Below, one piece after another: positions 1-14,600 of a stretch of DNA of 64,000 bases (position 1 is its first letter; every line of letters begins with the position of its first letter). Made by a program: the position numbers and the translations under genes. The notes beneath the pieces are model-generated. The model was not told the DNA's origin. It saw only the letters and a list, made by a program, of their open reading frames with translations, and did no database searches. The DNA lies in the NCBI RefSeq assembly GCF_021155765.1, contig NC_060106.1, positions 10,423,501 to 10,487,500 of the forward strand. Reading direction: 5' to 3'. Source of the DNA: Diprion similis. Lineage: Eukaryota; Arthropoda; Insecta; Hymenoptera; Diprionidae.

Positions 1-1
1 T

Positions 2-61
2 GATGCTGAGGTGACACCTCGGGACCCGCAGGGCTGCATCGCCGTTCGCCGCGGGCGCTGA
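2..61 (+). other. Possible C-terminal coding tail of an upstream gene
   Basis: The first 61 bases are clearly more GC-rich than what follows. Frame 2 is open for 19 codons to a TGA at 59-61 (it begins DAEVTPRD). The other strand is also open over part of it. This could be the 3' end of a coding exon that begins outside the window, or simply GC-rich non-coding DNA. The evidence is composition and one short open frame only. Confidence 0.18.
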
Positions 62-74
62 TTGCCTAATTGCC

Positions 75-83
75 TTCTTTCCT

Positions 84-126
<43 letters not shown>

Positions 127-155
127 CTTTTCCTTTCTTTCTTTCTTTCTTTCTT
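75..155. repeat. TTTC microsatellite
   Basis: About 80 bp of near-perfect tetranucleotide TTTC, interrupted once near 125-135. Open frames through it encode only FLSF repeats and are not a gene. Confidence 0.95.
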
Positions 156-1269
156 TATTTTTAATTACATTCAACTCGTTTATTCGCCTCTTATTTCGCG
201 ATTCGGTTGACGGTTGTGCCGACGACTCACGTGCAAAGTCGAGTGACAGTGCCGCGGATTCGGACGACTGCATGCCTCACGCATCGTCCCTGCAACTGCA
301 AGAAGAGCGACGACCCTATCTCAACTGAAAAAAGGTTATTCAAATTTCTCCCATTTCTTCTACCCCTCCTCATTTACATCTCATTCACGATTCGATTGTA
401 TACCGGTAATAATTGACGATATATGTATATAATATGCTTGCAGCGAACGGTTGAAAACATCGATTACGAAAGAAATCAAAATCCGTCTTCGCGTTATTGT
501 AAATTCTTTTTTGTCGTAGGTACAGTAGTCAGTTTCAATTGTACGGAGTTTTGAATTCTCATATGTTTTCTTTGCTATCCGATAATTTTGGTGTATAAAA
601 ATTGTCGCGTGATGTGCATATTTTTTTTTTCACCCCGACATCTGCAGATTATATTCGATGAAGTTTCTCGATTGTTTGAAAATCCCATCTCTGCGATTAT
701 CATCATTATTATCTAATTTTGTTATTCGCGAAGCGGTATGCTATACATTGTATTCGAAATTCAAAATTTAATCCGATTAACCGAAGTTGAATAGGGAATT
801 ACGGTCAACAGGTAAATTTCTCTTGTCTATTCCTCCCCGAGAGTGTCCTTGGCGAGCGTAATCATCGATCGTGTCGATATGTTTACGTGTTACGCGGTTT
901 AAAATTACCTCGATGCATTTGAAAAATTTATCCTTCATCTATTTCGCTTTCCCCCCTCCCGCACCGACAATCGACTATAATAATTTAAACGCATACGATT
1001 GTTATTATCCAAAAGGCTCGTCAATTATCCTTCTTACCGATTATTACACTCGTGTTGTAGTCATCTAGAAATTCTTTACGCCTGTATCTTAAAATCACGC
1101 CCAATTAGCGATCCCAGGAGACCCGATGTTGTGAGAATTGTTGGCAGATGTTGTGCCAAAAATAAAATGTACTAAATATAGTCGTACGTGTTTACCGATC
1201 AACTTCTTCTCGATAATCCCGCCTTGACCACCTGCATCCATGTTAAATTAGCATGTGATTTCAGTTATA

Positions 1270-1540
1270 GGGGAGGAGTCGGCAAAATGGGGTACCTTTA
1301 AAATTTTATCAAAAAATTTTCTTTCCCAAAATGTTTTTTAAACAGTCGAAAAATGACTTCTATATAAACATTATTGAGCACTATTTTGCATTTTCAAATT
1401 TTTTCTCTTCCTGACATCTGAAAATCATTTATATTTTCTCTGGTTACAATTAAAAAAACAAAAACAAAGATTTAGCGTATTTGAGTCCTCGAAAATGAAA
1501 TATTTCCTTAAGTCCTCCGTTTTGCCTCCCCCTCCCCCCC
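1270..1540. repeat. Short inverted-repeat element (MITE-like)
   Basis: The left end reads GGGGAGGAGTCGGCAAAATGG. The right end, read on the other strand, gives GGGGAGGGGGAGGCAAAACGG. The ends are therefore imperfect terminal inverted repeats around an AT-rich core of about 220 bp with no open frame. It looks like a non-autonomous DNA transposon remnant. I could not define a target-site duplication. Confidence 0.45.
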
Positions 1541-2682
1541 GTGCGCCCCTCGACTACATTATATACATATGAATATACATTGTTTGCTAAAATGCCAGGC
1601 CAATTTAAACTTGTTTAAAAAAGTAAAGAATTTCTTAACTATCCGTGTTTGCAAAATGATCGCCGCATCTACATTTCTCAATATAAGCGTAATATAACAA
1701 TTAACCAGTCATATTCATATTTAACGTGATTATCGCTGAATTAACGAGCCTTTTCCATCCGATTGTTACAACATTCTATGGATGTATAACAATATTATTA
1801 TTACAATATGCGTTCGCTGTTATTGTTGGAGGGATTTTTTGTTATTTTTTTCATCTTGTGCCTATTTTCTGTGCCTATTTTTTCCCCGCTCTTCGATCCC
1901 TCTTGTTTTGTTTTGCAAGAATCGTATCAGCCGTGACTTCAACTCTCGTGCCTCTCTCGCGAATCGTACATCTATTCGTACAATAAACAGGTACACCACG
2001 TATTACACGTATACATACATAGCATAGCGGCAGACTCGACTCTCATTGTCGTTGAAAAACGTGGGAACGAATCTTGCAGCCAGTTATCGAATGACCTCTG
2101 TTATTAAAGTTTCGTTAGGTCGTACCTTTACTCTTCGAAATTTTTTCCCAACACCTCGAGATGAGAAAAAAAAAAGAAAGTAAAAATCGTGTTTACCACT
2201 CTTTCCAGCCGTGAACAAGTCGAAGAAGCTTGAAATTTTTTGCTTTGATCCAGAATTGCACCACATTTCTTATATTTTTGATTGTGTATTGATTTCATCA
2301 CAAGTCGTTTAGACTTATTTAAAACACCTGTGTTTACTCCCAAATTCCTAAATTCCCAAATTTCTAGATATTTCAGAAATTTCATACACATGAAAAGTTT
2401 TTTTTTTTTTTTTCATCGATATCGTACATTGATAGAATCTTGAAATGAAATGTACACAAATGCCATTCGACTATTTATTTTAATTGTTTCAAAATTTTGT
2501 GTCATTATCTTTTTAATGAGTTTTCAAGACGTCGTAAATTTCTATGTATATTTCAATTGAATTCGATGGAAATAATGACGACCAGCTCGTATAATTAAAA
2601 ATCAAAAATGCGTACATCAAGGTTTCGACGTTTAAAAATATGGTCAATACAGGACGACGAAGGGGTTTCACCGAGTGGAAAG

Positions 2683-5600
2683 ATGAGGCCGGAGGAATTG
2701 GTGAGGAGTTCCCGGGCGGCGGAAACAATGTCGGAAACATCGGAGGGAACGGGGACGACCAGCATTTCCGGCAAGTCGGGATTCGACAGCCGCGAGGAGT
2801 TGAGGGACCTCGTCGCGGTCCTGGGTATCCTTGATCCCGATGATCTTCACCAGGACAGGTTCCGGGTTGATCGTCGGAAGCTCGAACACATGCTTCTGGG
2901 TGAGTAATTAAGTCATTATTCCGAATACCGATCAGTCGATTTTTTGTCCCGAACAATATCGGAAAAATCATGAATAATAATTACTGCGGTTATATTGCAG
3001 TGCTTTGCCCTGGATTGAAATAATCGAATCACAGACGATAATTCATTCACAAAATTTATCCAAATTCCGTTGTAACATTTTTCGATATTCCAAAATTTAT
3101 CTCAATTATCAGTCCAAAGCAAACGGAGTCACGGCATCGTTGATGCATTTTTCTCATTGTTATTATGTTTTAATTATACGATATTATTAGAGAATCCTTT
3201 CTCATTATCTTATGCAAATATACTTCTATACGTGAATGCATACGTTTTTCAAATATGCGTATATATGCCTGAGATTTTTATTACAACCTAGGCACGGATG
3301 TAGATAAAGCAGTTATGTAACAACAAAAGATAGATAGTGTTGCTATTTATATTATATATATTTATTATACATATATATATATATATGTGTATACGGTTAG
3401 CTTGTGTACAATCTAATCACCTACCTAAAACCATTCTAATCTTGTAGACCGTGTGAGATATTTTTATCAAACGTCGAGTCAATTGACCATATATATAAAA
3501 ACACGGCGATAATCGACTTCCTACTGAAATCAAAACAATTAATTCAACCGACTCGTTATTGCGTATTTTTGGTATCGTGATGGAAATTTTCGATAGCGTT
3601 GAAAGTTCAAAACAGGTTTCTGTATTTCTATATGTATAGATGAATTCGCCAATCTTCTCTGTTTTTTTTACTTCATGCTATAGCATACTTTTAATTTGCA
3701 CCTGTGTTTACTTACAATCTGACTGTAATCTGACACTCGAGTGATTAATGAGACCCCTTGCGGTAATTGAGGGACCTCTGTGAAGTTGGCATCTATATTT
3801 TGGCAAAAAATGTTTTTTTTTTTTTGAAAGTTTTGGAATATTCTCATGGAGTTCTAAGAGTTCCTAATGATTTTCAAAAACAGTTTCGGTCAATAAGAGT
3901 TTTAAAAAAAATCAATTTCTAAAAATTAGGTCCCAACTTTTTGGAAATATGAGTTTTTTTTTGGGAGTTCTGGTTGTTTGCTACTATAAAAAAAATGCTA
4001 GCACCCCATTATTTTAAAACCGCAATTTTTTTTTAGATTGCAAACTTTTAAGGAGATTAGACTTCCTGCTAACTGAAATTTTTCTAATTTTGTCTGGATA
4101 CCGAGATATTGAAAAAAAAAAAATATCCACGCGCATTACTTACAACGAAAATCAATTTTGAACGCATTCTGGAACTTCTGGAACTCTCAAAAAACTTAGT
4201 GTCAAAATTTTGGGCTTTCGAAAATCCTGCAGAACTTTCTCGTTTTCGATCGAATCCAAAAAATTCATCTGAATTATAGTTAGAAACTCTTTCTTGGCTA
4301 CTCAGAACTCCCATCGGTACTTTTAAAACGCTCAAAAAAATTTCCACCGCAGACCTTGCCTGTCACCGGCAACAGAAACGAAATAGCTCGTGAACTCTTT
4401 AAATTCTGATTGGATCGGAAAAGTCATTTCAATGATCGGCCGAACTCTTGTTATTCTACCCAGAACTCACATTGGAATTTCAGGTATACGCTCAAAATTA
4501 ATTTTTATTGTATTCAAAGCGCGTGGATATTTTTTTTTCAATATCTCGGTAACTAATGTAACAAAAAAAAAAAAAAAAAAAAAAAACCCAGTGGCAGGAA
4601 CTCTGAAATTCTGACATTTTTTTAGAACTCGAAAAAAAAAATTGCAGTTTTCGAATAATGGGGTGCGAGCTTTTTTTTTTTCATTTTTCATTCTTACAGT
4701 GATGAAAAATCAGAAATATTTCTCATGCGGGCATAGAACTGTACAAGTATTCGAGTACTATCCGGAATTCCGAAACGAAACTCATTTTTTCGAAAATGTG
4801 GTGCTCCGTGAAGTTGTTACTCCATTTTCTAAAATTGATTTTTCAGACCCTCATTGACCGGAACTATTTTTGATAACTATCAGGAACTCTAGGATTTTTT
4901 GAGAAAATTCCAGAATTCCCTAGAAAAAAATCCTGTTTTCCAAAATGGGGTGCCAACTTTACAGAGGTAATTCAGGGTCTAAACTTGAGCAGCTTGTCCT
5001 TTAATACGTGATTCATATACCTGGTAAAATTTACATGCGCAGATTCATTGCGGTAGCACATTCAACGGCAGACGGCAATGTTATGATGAAATGAAAGTTA
5101 AGCGTCAAACACGTAATGATATTGTAATGATTGAATACCTAATATTCGACATCTCATTGTATATCATACTCAGAGAAGAAAATACAATATTATTTTCTAG
5201 CCTGCAGAAATGTTTTCGGATAATTTTTTTACATCTTGCAAACTGCGGTCCATAAATTATTCTTACGTCTTTAAAATCAGTTATAACGATTCTAGGATAC
5301 ACTCGGGGAAAATTTAGGATCTTGATGACGTTGGCTCCGGTATAAGTTTTAGGCAGAGTAAGAAAGCTAGCCGTAAAGTGCAGAGATCGTGTCCGTTCAT
5401 CAAAGACCTTTGAAACTTGATAGGAATATTTTTGAATTATATTATCAGCTTGCGAAGCGAATCTGACGCGTATAAAGTTCTTGGATAAACTCGCGTGTAG
5501 AAGAATCAGTCAAAAGTAAGATTTCGTTGGGTGATGATAAAAGTTTAGGAAAATAAAAAGAACAGAACGGTGACAATGTCGCATTTTTAAAAGTGCAAAA

Positions 5601-8600
5601 ATCTGCTTCACAGCGTTAAAAAATGCACAAAATCGAAATATTCTATACTTTGCTTTCCCATATACCTTACTTGTCTACGTTTTATGAATTTTCTGTCGTC
5701 CAAATTTTTACGTTTTAAAATTCTATGATACAGAATTTCGCGCTTCCGCAAATTCGACATTACAACTCTATTTTATCCTCTAATCTTTGCAAATTTTTCC
5801 CCTGTTCGATTTCATTTTTTAATCTCTGCGGAAAAATTTTGCGAAAACTGTCTTTCAAATTGTACGTCAATTCTGTATGTCAGTAAATACGATCATAAAA
5901 AATTTCAAACTCCAATTTTCTCAACTCAACTTTTCTATCCTTCGATATTGACTTACTAAAAAAAAAAAAACGTTGCCAATAACAGTCGATCCACGATCGA
6001 ACGAACAGATTAAATCTTTCCCAGTTCGTTTGCAGAGAAATCTGCTCTACATTACAGTTTTCTTTTTTTTTTCGCCAATCGAAAAGAAATTAGAGAAGAA
6101 ATTTTGCATATTGAATTTAGTTTTTATGTAAGAAATCACTCGGTGCCAGTTATGTGGAATTTTCGAACACGTGAGCAAATGACGGGGAACTTTGTGTACA
6201 GAGTCTTTGGCGTGAAACCTGTCACAGAACGCCATGGATCTTACGTAGATTATACATCTCGGAGCTGGGTTGAACAACACGGTCTTCTTCGACCGTGGAC
6301 TAACTGTTGTTGAAATTCTAGCTTCTAAGAATCGTGTTTTGACAACCTACAGGGCAGGCTGATTTACCTACATATAAATATTGTAATATATCGCGCTTGC
6401 CCAAATCTGCCAAAACAAACACATTGTCGTATAACAATCGAAAACCGTTGAACCGTCTAATTCAAATCCGTTCTACGATTGATAAATTTTTCCACCGTCG
6501 GACAATTAGGTAAAATTTCATCACTCTGGGTAATTAAACTGCACGTTTTACCGGCATATGGTAGAAAAAACGAGGCAAAAAATATTAAGCAATAAACAAG
6601 CCAGAGTTCAACTGCATCATTTACCTGCAATAATTTCTCAAACTCGTATTGCATTGTTTTGACGAAAATTTTTCAAGACCAAACTAACCGGACATGAAAA
6701 TGCGAATTTACTTGATAATAACTTATAAAATAAAATTGTTGAAGGTTGCCTCAAAGCGATAAGAATTATTTTTAGACTACAGGCGTTACGTTAAATAACA
6801 GATGATGGTACCTAATCCAAACACACGCACAGTGTCGAAAAAAAATAACAAGTTACGCGAGCACGTTTTGCATTTTGTCGTATATTCATGTGTCTTATGC
6901 GTTTAGACGTTTCTTTCTTATTTTAACTCGATTGGTTACGAAACTTCGCCGTTTCTTTCTTCATTTATAACCATCTCCTTTTACCTAGACGTCGTTAATA
7001 TTCGCACATAGCTTGAGGCGTTCTTCTTTCTTTTCTCGTTTTATCAATAAAAGCAAATTCACTTGCGGTAATCGAAAGTAGTAATATCATAATTTACTGC
7101 TACGCTAGCACACATTGCAACATTATGTGAATTATTACCGAGTCATGTTCCAAACGAGTTGCACAAAGGTTTATATTAACTTTCACGCCGCTAAAATATG
7201 TGCAGAAAAAATATTTCTGCATATTTAATACTGCATGTTAAACATGCATTTGAAGTTGTACATTTTTCTGTCGTTTATTTTTCAAACTTGATTATACCTA
7301 CTGTTTTTTTGCAACCGAATTATATTTAAAAACTTGCAAATAATTTTTTATTCTAATAAAAGCATTAATTATTGTTACTGTTGTCGCGTTAAATGGAGAG
7401 AAAAATAATGATGAAACCAATTGGGAAACGACTCTAAGTATGCATGTTGGACATCTAGCGGTTAATTTAGTTTCCAAATATCAAGCAAGATCTCCGACTA
7501 CTTTCTTGCCCGCGCTATCGTATTCGTATTCGTATTCGTATTCGTATTCGTATTCGTATTCGTATAATATGAACGTCAACTCTCCGAGAGTCTCGCTGTG
7601 AGGCTACTTCTCTTCGTTTAAAAATAACCGTATTCAACAATTTTAGGAAGCTTTTAAAAGAGAATGCTAAATCACGCAACATAAAGAATCGACCCTATGT
7701 ATAATGTATCGGTATAACCTATACATTTGTATAAGTACAACTTGGCGAGGTATTTTTCTCGTGTGGCTTTTGACCTTGCCGAAATGTTCTGCAATCAGGA
7801 TTTGTATATATTATATAAAGTGTATTAAGAGAATATTTACAGTGAACTTATGGGAATCTAACTGACCAAATATTATTTTGATTTTTTCTTCCAGGTGACA
7901 ATGAAGCACCGGAACCAGCTGACACTTTTTTTCACAAGGTGAGTTAAATTGACTGAAAATTTCTCAACTGATGATTATGATGATAATGATGACGATGATG
8001 ATGATGAAAAAAAAATACACGAAATTGAAAAACAACATGTATAGGTTACATAATGTTCGTTTATTTATATGGATTTATTCCGGGGCGATAAGCGGTCAGC
8101 GATTGCGGAACATAGTAAATATCAAATACGCGTTGATGACCAATATTGCAAATTTTATGTTCTACGAATCTGTTTACATTTACGACTATACTTTCACATT
8201 CTGTTACACGCTAAACTTTGCATGGATATTAAATCACATAATCATATTTTCCCGAAACAAAGAAGGTCAGTCACGTGGCAGTTTAGGGAAACTGTAGTTG
8301 CAGTACATACACCTAAATCCGAATGAGAAATGCTAGAAAATCTAGTAGAAACATCAATTTAGGCCAATATCTGTCATTTGTATAAGTTTAAGTAAAGTAT
8401 AAGCTTTAAATAATGATTTAAGGTCGTGTAGTACTCCCACCTTTACCGGCCGAGCAAACTCACCCCTTTACTTCCTATATTAAATGAACAATCGAACGGA
8501 AAGGGTTCAAATTTCGACGATGAATCATTCTTTTCTAGCTAAATTCAGGGAAGTTACTCATTTCCTTTTACTTAACATATATATAAAAAAAAAAAAAAAA

Positions 8601-11600
8601 ATGGTGAGTTTGTTCAGTCGGTAAAGGTAGGACTACTAAATGACCTTAATGCCGATTTTCTATCACATTGAAGTTAGTAACGTTATCCTAACAATTCATG
8701 CTGAGGAAAGAACTTTATTTTGCGATTTTCTAATTGCTCGAAATTCAGTAAACCGTAATGCATAAAGAGACACATTTCGAAATCTTAGGTCCTTAAAAAT
8801 CATTGAAAAATTAAGCAAATAGTGATTTTTTTCCACCAACGTTTCATCACGATAACGTTAGTAACTTCAACCTCGTGATTTTGGTTGTTTTTTTTTCTTC
8901 TTCTAATTTTTTTTGTTGCGTATCTTTTTCCTTTCTTTTTCCTTCTCGTCGGCCTTCGATATTAATTATAGAAATGTATAATACCAATGACTAAAACATT
9001 GTCTGCATAATTTCAAGATTTGCAATGCGGTGAAATTTTCACGCAATCGCGAGTCTTCTACGTTGCAAATTGTTAGATTCGTAATTACTGTATCGTTTAC
9101 ATGTTTATATTTTAAACGATGAGGTGGAAACTCAAGAACGACGAAGGTAATACCGCGGTTGGATATTTCCCGAGAGTAAAACGTCATACTAATTCCGAGC
9201 AAACCATGCAGTCTCGATTGGGGAAGTGTGATAATGAATTCCCAATGAAACCGCAACTTCCTCATATGTATCAATTATTTCTCTATCTTATGAATCGAAT
9301 GATTTGAATTTGAAGTGAAACAAAGAAAAATGGTAGAATAATTAATCAATACTATAATTTTTTAGATTATTGCTATACGCGTATATATATGTAATAAGTA
9401 TTGCGTACAGGACACGAATTCTGTACGTGAGACGTAAATGCACGGTTTACGCACATGAAGCGATTCAGACGTACTTAACGTAATTACGTCATCGGTGGCC
9501 AACTGAGACAGTGGCGTAGAAATGTAGAAAATGCATGGCCATGTAATCAGTACTGAATATTCAATCACGGCGTGACTTGGCATCAACTGGCTTAAACCAA
9601 CTCGCAGATAATATCACAACTGTGAGTTTCGGGAGATATAATATTCGAGGGGAATTGGTTGCTGCCTTATCATCATTATACTCGACTACCATATTGTACT
9701 TGGTGTTTGTTTCACTCAAACATACAGTCAAGGACGAAAATTCGGCGAAACAAATGTCGGAAAAGTGAAAACGAAGGTAATTTATTGTTACTTCAAGAAA
9801 AAAAGGGCCTCGTAATATATATATTAATTCTTCACTGAAAAATCTATATCTATATTATTTTTTCAAATTTTATCAATAATATCTCATTGTATTTGTGAAT
9901 CGAATTCTCTACAAATACTCTTGAGTGAGACAGACTTATTCTCAATTCTGTCAGTTGGTGAGAAAAAAAAAAACAAAAAAAATTTCGATACGAACATCGT
10001 TATAATTTACAGGTAACTAACTCATCATTATTATTTGACAAGAAATAAAATATTTTTATTCTTCGTAAAAATTAGAAAAACAATATGAACTTTTAGGTGA
10101 AGAAATTTTAGAACAACGTGTTTTCTCTGACCTTTTTTTCAGTATAACGAGGTCTTCGTAAGTAGTCGAAATTTAGCGTTTTAACACTTTTTTTTTTAGA
10201 ATAGATATTTTCTACATTTTTGGCTTACCACGTGTTTGTTTCAATACTTTTTGGACCTGACTGTACATCCCATTCGTCCCGAAATTTTGGTGCGAAAATA
10301 TGTCAGTCCAATATTGAAGCGGTCTGTTCATCCTAATTTCAGATTGTTGGATTTTTTCTGCTCGATTCAAACTGAGTTGTTGCGACGAAGAATCCTTCGC
10401 GATTTCGATTCGGATCCTGCGTGAAGTTTGATAACTTTTTTATGCCGTACTGCTTGAAATTTAATCGCTTGCTCAACCGCATTATAAGATCGAGTTTTTG
10501 ACCTAACCGAGTACGATATAATCTTACCAATTAAAACGAACAATCTTCAATGTCTTGTAAGTCTATTTGTGCTTACACTTGAGGTGCAGATTGCTGATTT
10601 TTGTATCCATGATCTGCGATATGTGGAGATTGACGTATGCATCGCTTCTAATTCTGCATACTGTTGATTAATGAACGTTGAAAAAACATGAGGAAGAACG
10701 CTACGAAACAGAGAATTAACCGTTTCCTTTTCCACCAGAATTTGAAATTCATAATCGCTCAGAGAGTGATCGTATTTGAGTTTCTATGCCAGATGATGTA
10801 ACTCGTATTCGTTTTTCGTCGCTCACTTGCGACTCCGCAATGTAAAAGTATAGGTAGTCCTGTACCTCTAGAAGCCTCCAGAAAACCGGAAGTTGACGTC
10901 TCTTTTTTTACTTGCCTACAACTAGTGTCGCCTCAAATATTTTTTCGCCACCAGGAGTAATACTTAAGGCAGTTTACAGATAATGGCATGAATCTCCGAT
11001 CACGTTTTCTTGTCAAAATTCGAATTGAAAATATTGTGGATGAAAAACTTTACGATTTAACCTCTTTATTATTTTTGGCATGTATTTGTTTTTATTGATT
11101 CTCTTTTCCTTCGTAGGGAGACCCATTCCTTATCGAATGTTGAAATAGATAAGAGAATAAAAAAAAAGAGGAATAAGTCTTTGGTGATAGGATAATAATT
11201 GTGTTGTAAACGTACGGGGAAAAAATCTAACGGACTTGCGATATCTTTACGTACCTAATTATATATATTTACATTGGTATAATTATCATAGTACGTTTAC
11301 CATATTAACATATCTATATGTATATAGCGAATAATTGTAATTTTATAAAACCAAACGTCACGTCACGAGATAACGTGACAACGCGGCACGTGATTCGACC
11401 AGTTTTCCGCAGGATCAAACGCTTATTTATCATTTTGAATTCGGAAGCATTATTGGCCATCTACTTTTCGCCGATTGACATTTGTCACTATTTGCAGTAG
11501 AATGAAAAATAAAAATTAACGAATGAATGAATGAGTGACAAAATTAAAACACTTATCGCTGTATTATCTATACAGGTTGGTCAAATCAGATTCAATATTT

Positions 11601-14600
11601 GCGTTCGAATAACTAATCGTTTCTAGATCTTAAGTATATCATACATACATATGTAACTTTATTATCTATCTTATATTAAAGGGAACAAACCTTATCTCGT
11701 ATAACTCTCGACAATGTACGAAGGATATTAGATTTTCTATTATACTTGAACTTGGCTGTTTTTCCACACAATTGCATTATTTGATCGTCACACATAAACG
11801 AATATCAATTACCTCGCAAATAGTCAATCGGTGTCAGCAGCTGTTTTAAGGTGTAATACGTACCTCTAACCTATCCCTGCCAAATATCGGCAATATTTGC
11901 ATATCCGGCAGATATGGAAACAAACACTGCCGAACTTCATTTTCTAGCCTGCTGTTACGCGAGGCGGTAGATTTCGTAAAAAGTATATGCACAGATTAGA
12001 CATGCCTATATACAAGTATAATAGTTTTGCAAGCTAACATGAATCGTAATAAAACAACGGTATTCACTATTTTCACTTTCTGTTTTAATATGTCTATCGG
12101 TATTATAATATTGCATACATATATACATATATTCACAAATTGGCGATATTCATGCTGTGGTGTAACGTCGGGTTAACCAAAACTGATTGATTTTGCGAAA
12201 AAAAACAAAAAAAAAACAGATAACGGAGTTGCTAATACCTATACAGATGCACTTTGTATATGAATAGATGATTCATCATGTTGCGAGAAATAACGTAGTA
12301 CATTTATATTTACAATATATATATATATATATATATGTATGTACGCAATGAACATATGCGTGTACCTTGGTAAGTTTCCGTCAAATTTTCCGCGCGCAAA
12401 AGACGATGCCTGGCAACGCGTGCAGGCTCTATCATACTATACTATAAATGTATACATACCGTATGTGTGATGTGTAGTTGTATACGTTGACGTGTTTTTC
12501 CCCAGATGCTTGTTATATAATACACTCAGATCAGGTTGTACAATAGCTCTGTATATCTACAACTGCAATGTATCAATCACGGTTCATGAGACTAAAGAAT
12601 GCATACGGGGTATTCCACGCCGACTCGACCAGTGTTAAACCCTGATTAACTCAAAATCATTTCATGTTTTTGTTTCTCTAATATTCTACTCGGTAAAAAA
12701 CGCGACCTGAATTTCTTTTTTCAATTTTTTTATTATTAAACCGTTTATTTTTTTTTTGTAAATAGGTATTTGAAGTCGATTGATAATGCCCATTTTTTAA
12801 AATTTCATAAAATTCTCAAAAATCCAGTAAATTACACAAAACACACCCCCCCCCCCATCTATTTTTTTTTATAGCCTAATCACTAAGTGGCATCCCCTTT
12901 AAAAGTTTGTTCTGTTTGAAAGAAAAAAGAGTGTTCTACGCTATGTGGACGATCTTTCTTATTTAATTTTTCCACTTTATTTTTAACTTTTTTTTCATTA
13001 ATGTATGAAACATGCTGTAGCACTTGAATTATTATTTTTTTCCTGAAACTTATGTTCATCCCAAAAATCTCAATCCGTTACGTAATATTATGATGTTTTC
13101 TTGGATTAAGAGTTCATAGCAAATTACAACTGGGTATTTTATGAAATTTAACGAAGAATAAAAAAAATCGTCAGTTACACTTCTCAAACATCAACTGGAG
13201 ACTTAATATTACACTTAATATTACAAGTGTGATCTTTACGGCGTAAATTGATATTTTGATTGGTGTGGGTATTAAAAAAAAAATTTCAACAATATTCTTC
13301 AAAACTTCAAAAGAATGCAAAAAAGTAAAAGTAGTGATTTCCTGTGTTTTTACTTTCTTTTTTATTTAAGTTTTTTTTCCCTCTTCTCGAACGGACTAAT
13401 ATTACACAAGTTGATTATACACGATGTGGGTTCATTGTGACTATATTTATTAATTACCATTAAGCTTATTTATATACGGGAACAACAATTGTAAAATTTT
13501 GAAATTTCCAGGGTTTTTTCCTATCGTTATAAGCAACAACTCTACCACGTTTCAAATCTGTCCCTTAAGTTATACCATAGTCATACCAAACGAAATAACT
13601 AGTTATAAAAATTAATTGTATCTCACATTTAAAACTTTCGGAGCTTAGCGGCACGTGTTCCAGTTTACGTATAGAGGCTTAAAACTTTGAACAGATTTTT
13701 TTACATAATTTCGAACAGATCTGGGGAGCGTCTGAATGAAAATTTCTCCGACCCCCAAACAAGGACCGCCCTAATATGTATAATGATATATATGTATACA
13801 TGAATTTTATAAAATGGCACGAGTTCGAGTTTCTTTCTTTACGCTGGAAGATCCGTGTTATGGGAATACTTGCAATAACAGTAAATATTATTGCAATTGC
13901 AATACAGCAAATGCTGATGCGTCCGCAATACGAGGTTTTTTCTTCCTTGTTGAAAAAAATGAATTTCTTTTCATATTTTCTTTCCAGCGATTCTTCCCTT
14001 CTTTTTATTTTTAGAGTAATTTTCCACATTCGGATCGTCAATCGTCGGTACGACCGCCCACGCGACTTGTATTTGGAACGATATTTTTAAAAAGAACCTC
14101 ACGAGCTGTCATACATATATATATATATATACCTTCTTGTAATATACGTACCCTCTTCTCCCTGGTACAACGTTTGTTCTGCCTTTGCTTTGGGTATATA
14201 CACATTATGTCTATTTATATGTTATACAGGTAATATTTTATTCTGTTAAGAATGCAGTACAATCGCTCTGATTTTCTTTTTAGAGCTTTTTAGCTACTTG
14301 CAGATTGTGTCAGTAACGTGACTAATTTGCGAATAAAAACACATAGATAATTGATATTTACCACTTGACCGAATAGCAATTTTGACTTATGTATTTATCT
14401 TGAAACTGCTTGTTGAACTTTCGGCCTGGTCTTTGCCTGCGTTGTAAAAATTCCGCAACGCCATATCATATCGCAAAAATACATGACCTTTGGTAATGCA
14501 CAGTGGCATGGAAAGTCTCGACGCACGTACTCTTCTTAAGTGAATTTAAATTGAGTAGTCAGTAATTTTGTTGTGTGTAAAATGGAAAATTTCAAATGGG

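Larger units (their letters stand above)
1..2652. other. 5' flank of BicC, no confident gene
   Basis: AT-rich sequence with no convincing coding exon. It holds a GC-rich first 61 bases, a TTTC microsatellite, a moderately GC-rich stretch at about 205-325 and an inverted-repeat element at 1270-1540. The BicC promoter and any 5' untranslated exons may lie here or upstream of the window; I could not place a transcription start. Confidence 0.5.
2900..7894 (+). other. BicC intron 1 (4,995 bp)
   Basis: Donor GTGAGT, acceptor TTCTTCCAG; phase 1. It contains the 1.2-kb foldback element at 3774-4968 and the CGTATT hexamer array at 7519-7565. The rest is AT-rich with no exon-like segment that I could support. 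Confidence 0.85.

Noticed and set aside
2513..2971. 152-codon minus-strand frame opposite BicC exon 1
   Set aside because: It lies antisense to a conserved coding exon and has no recognisable protein features; its openness follows from the GC-rich exon.
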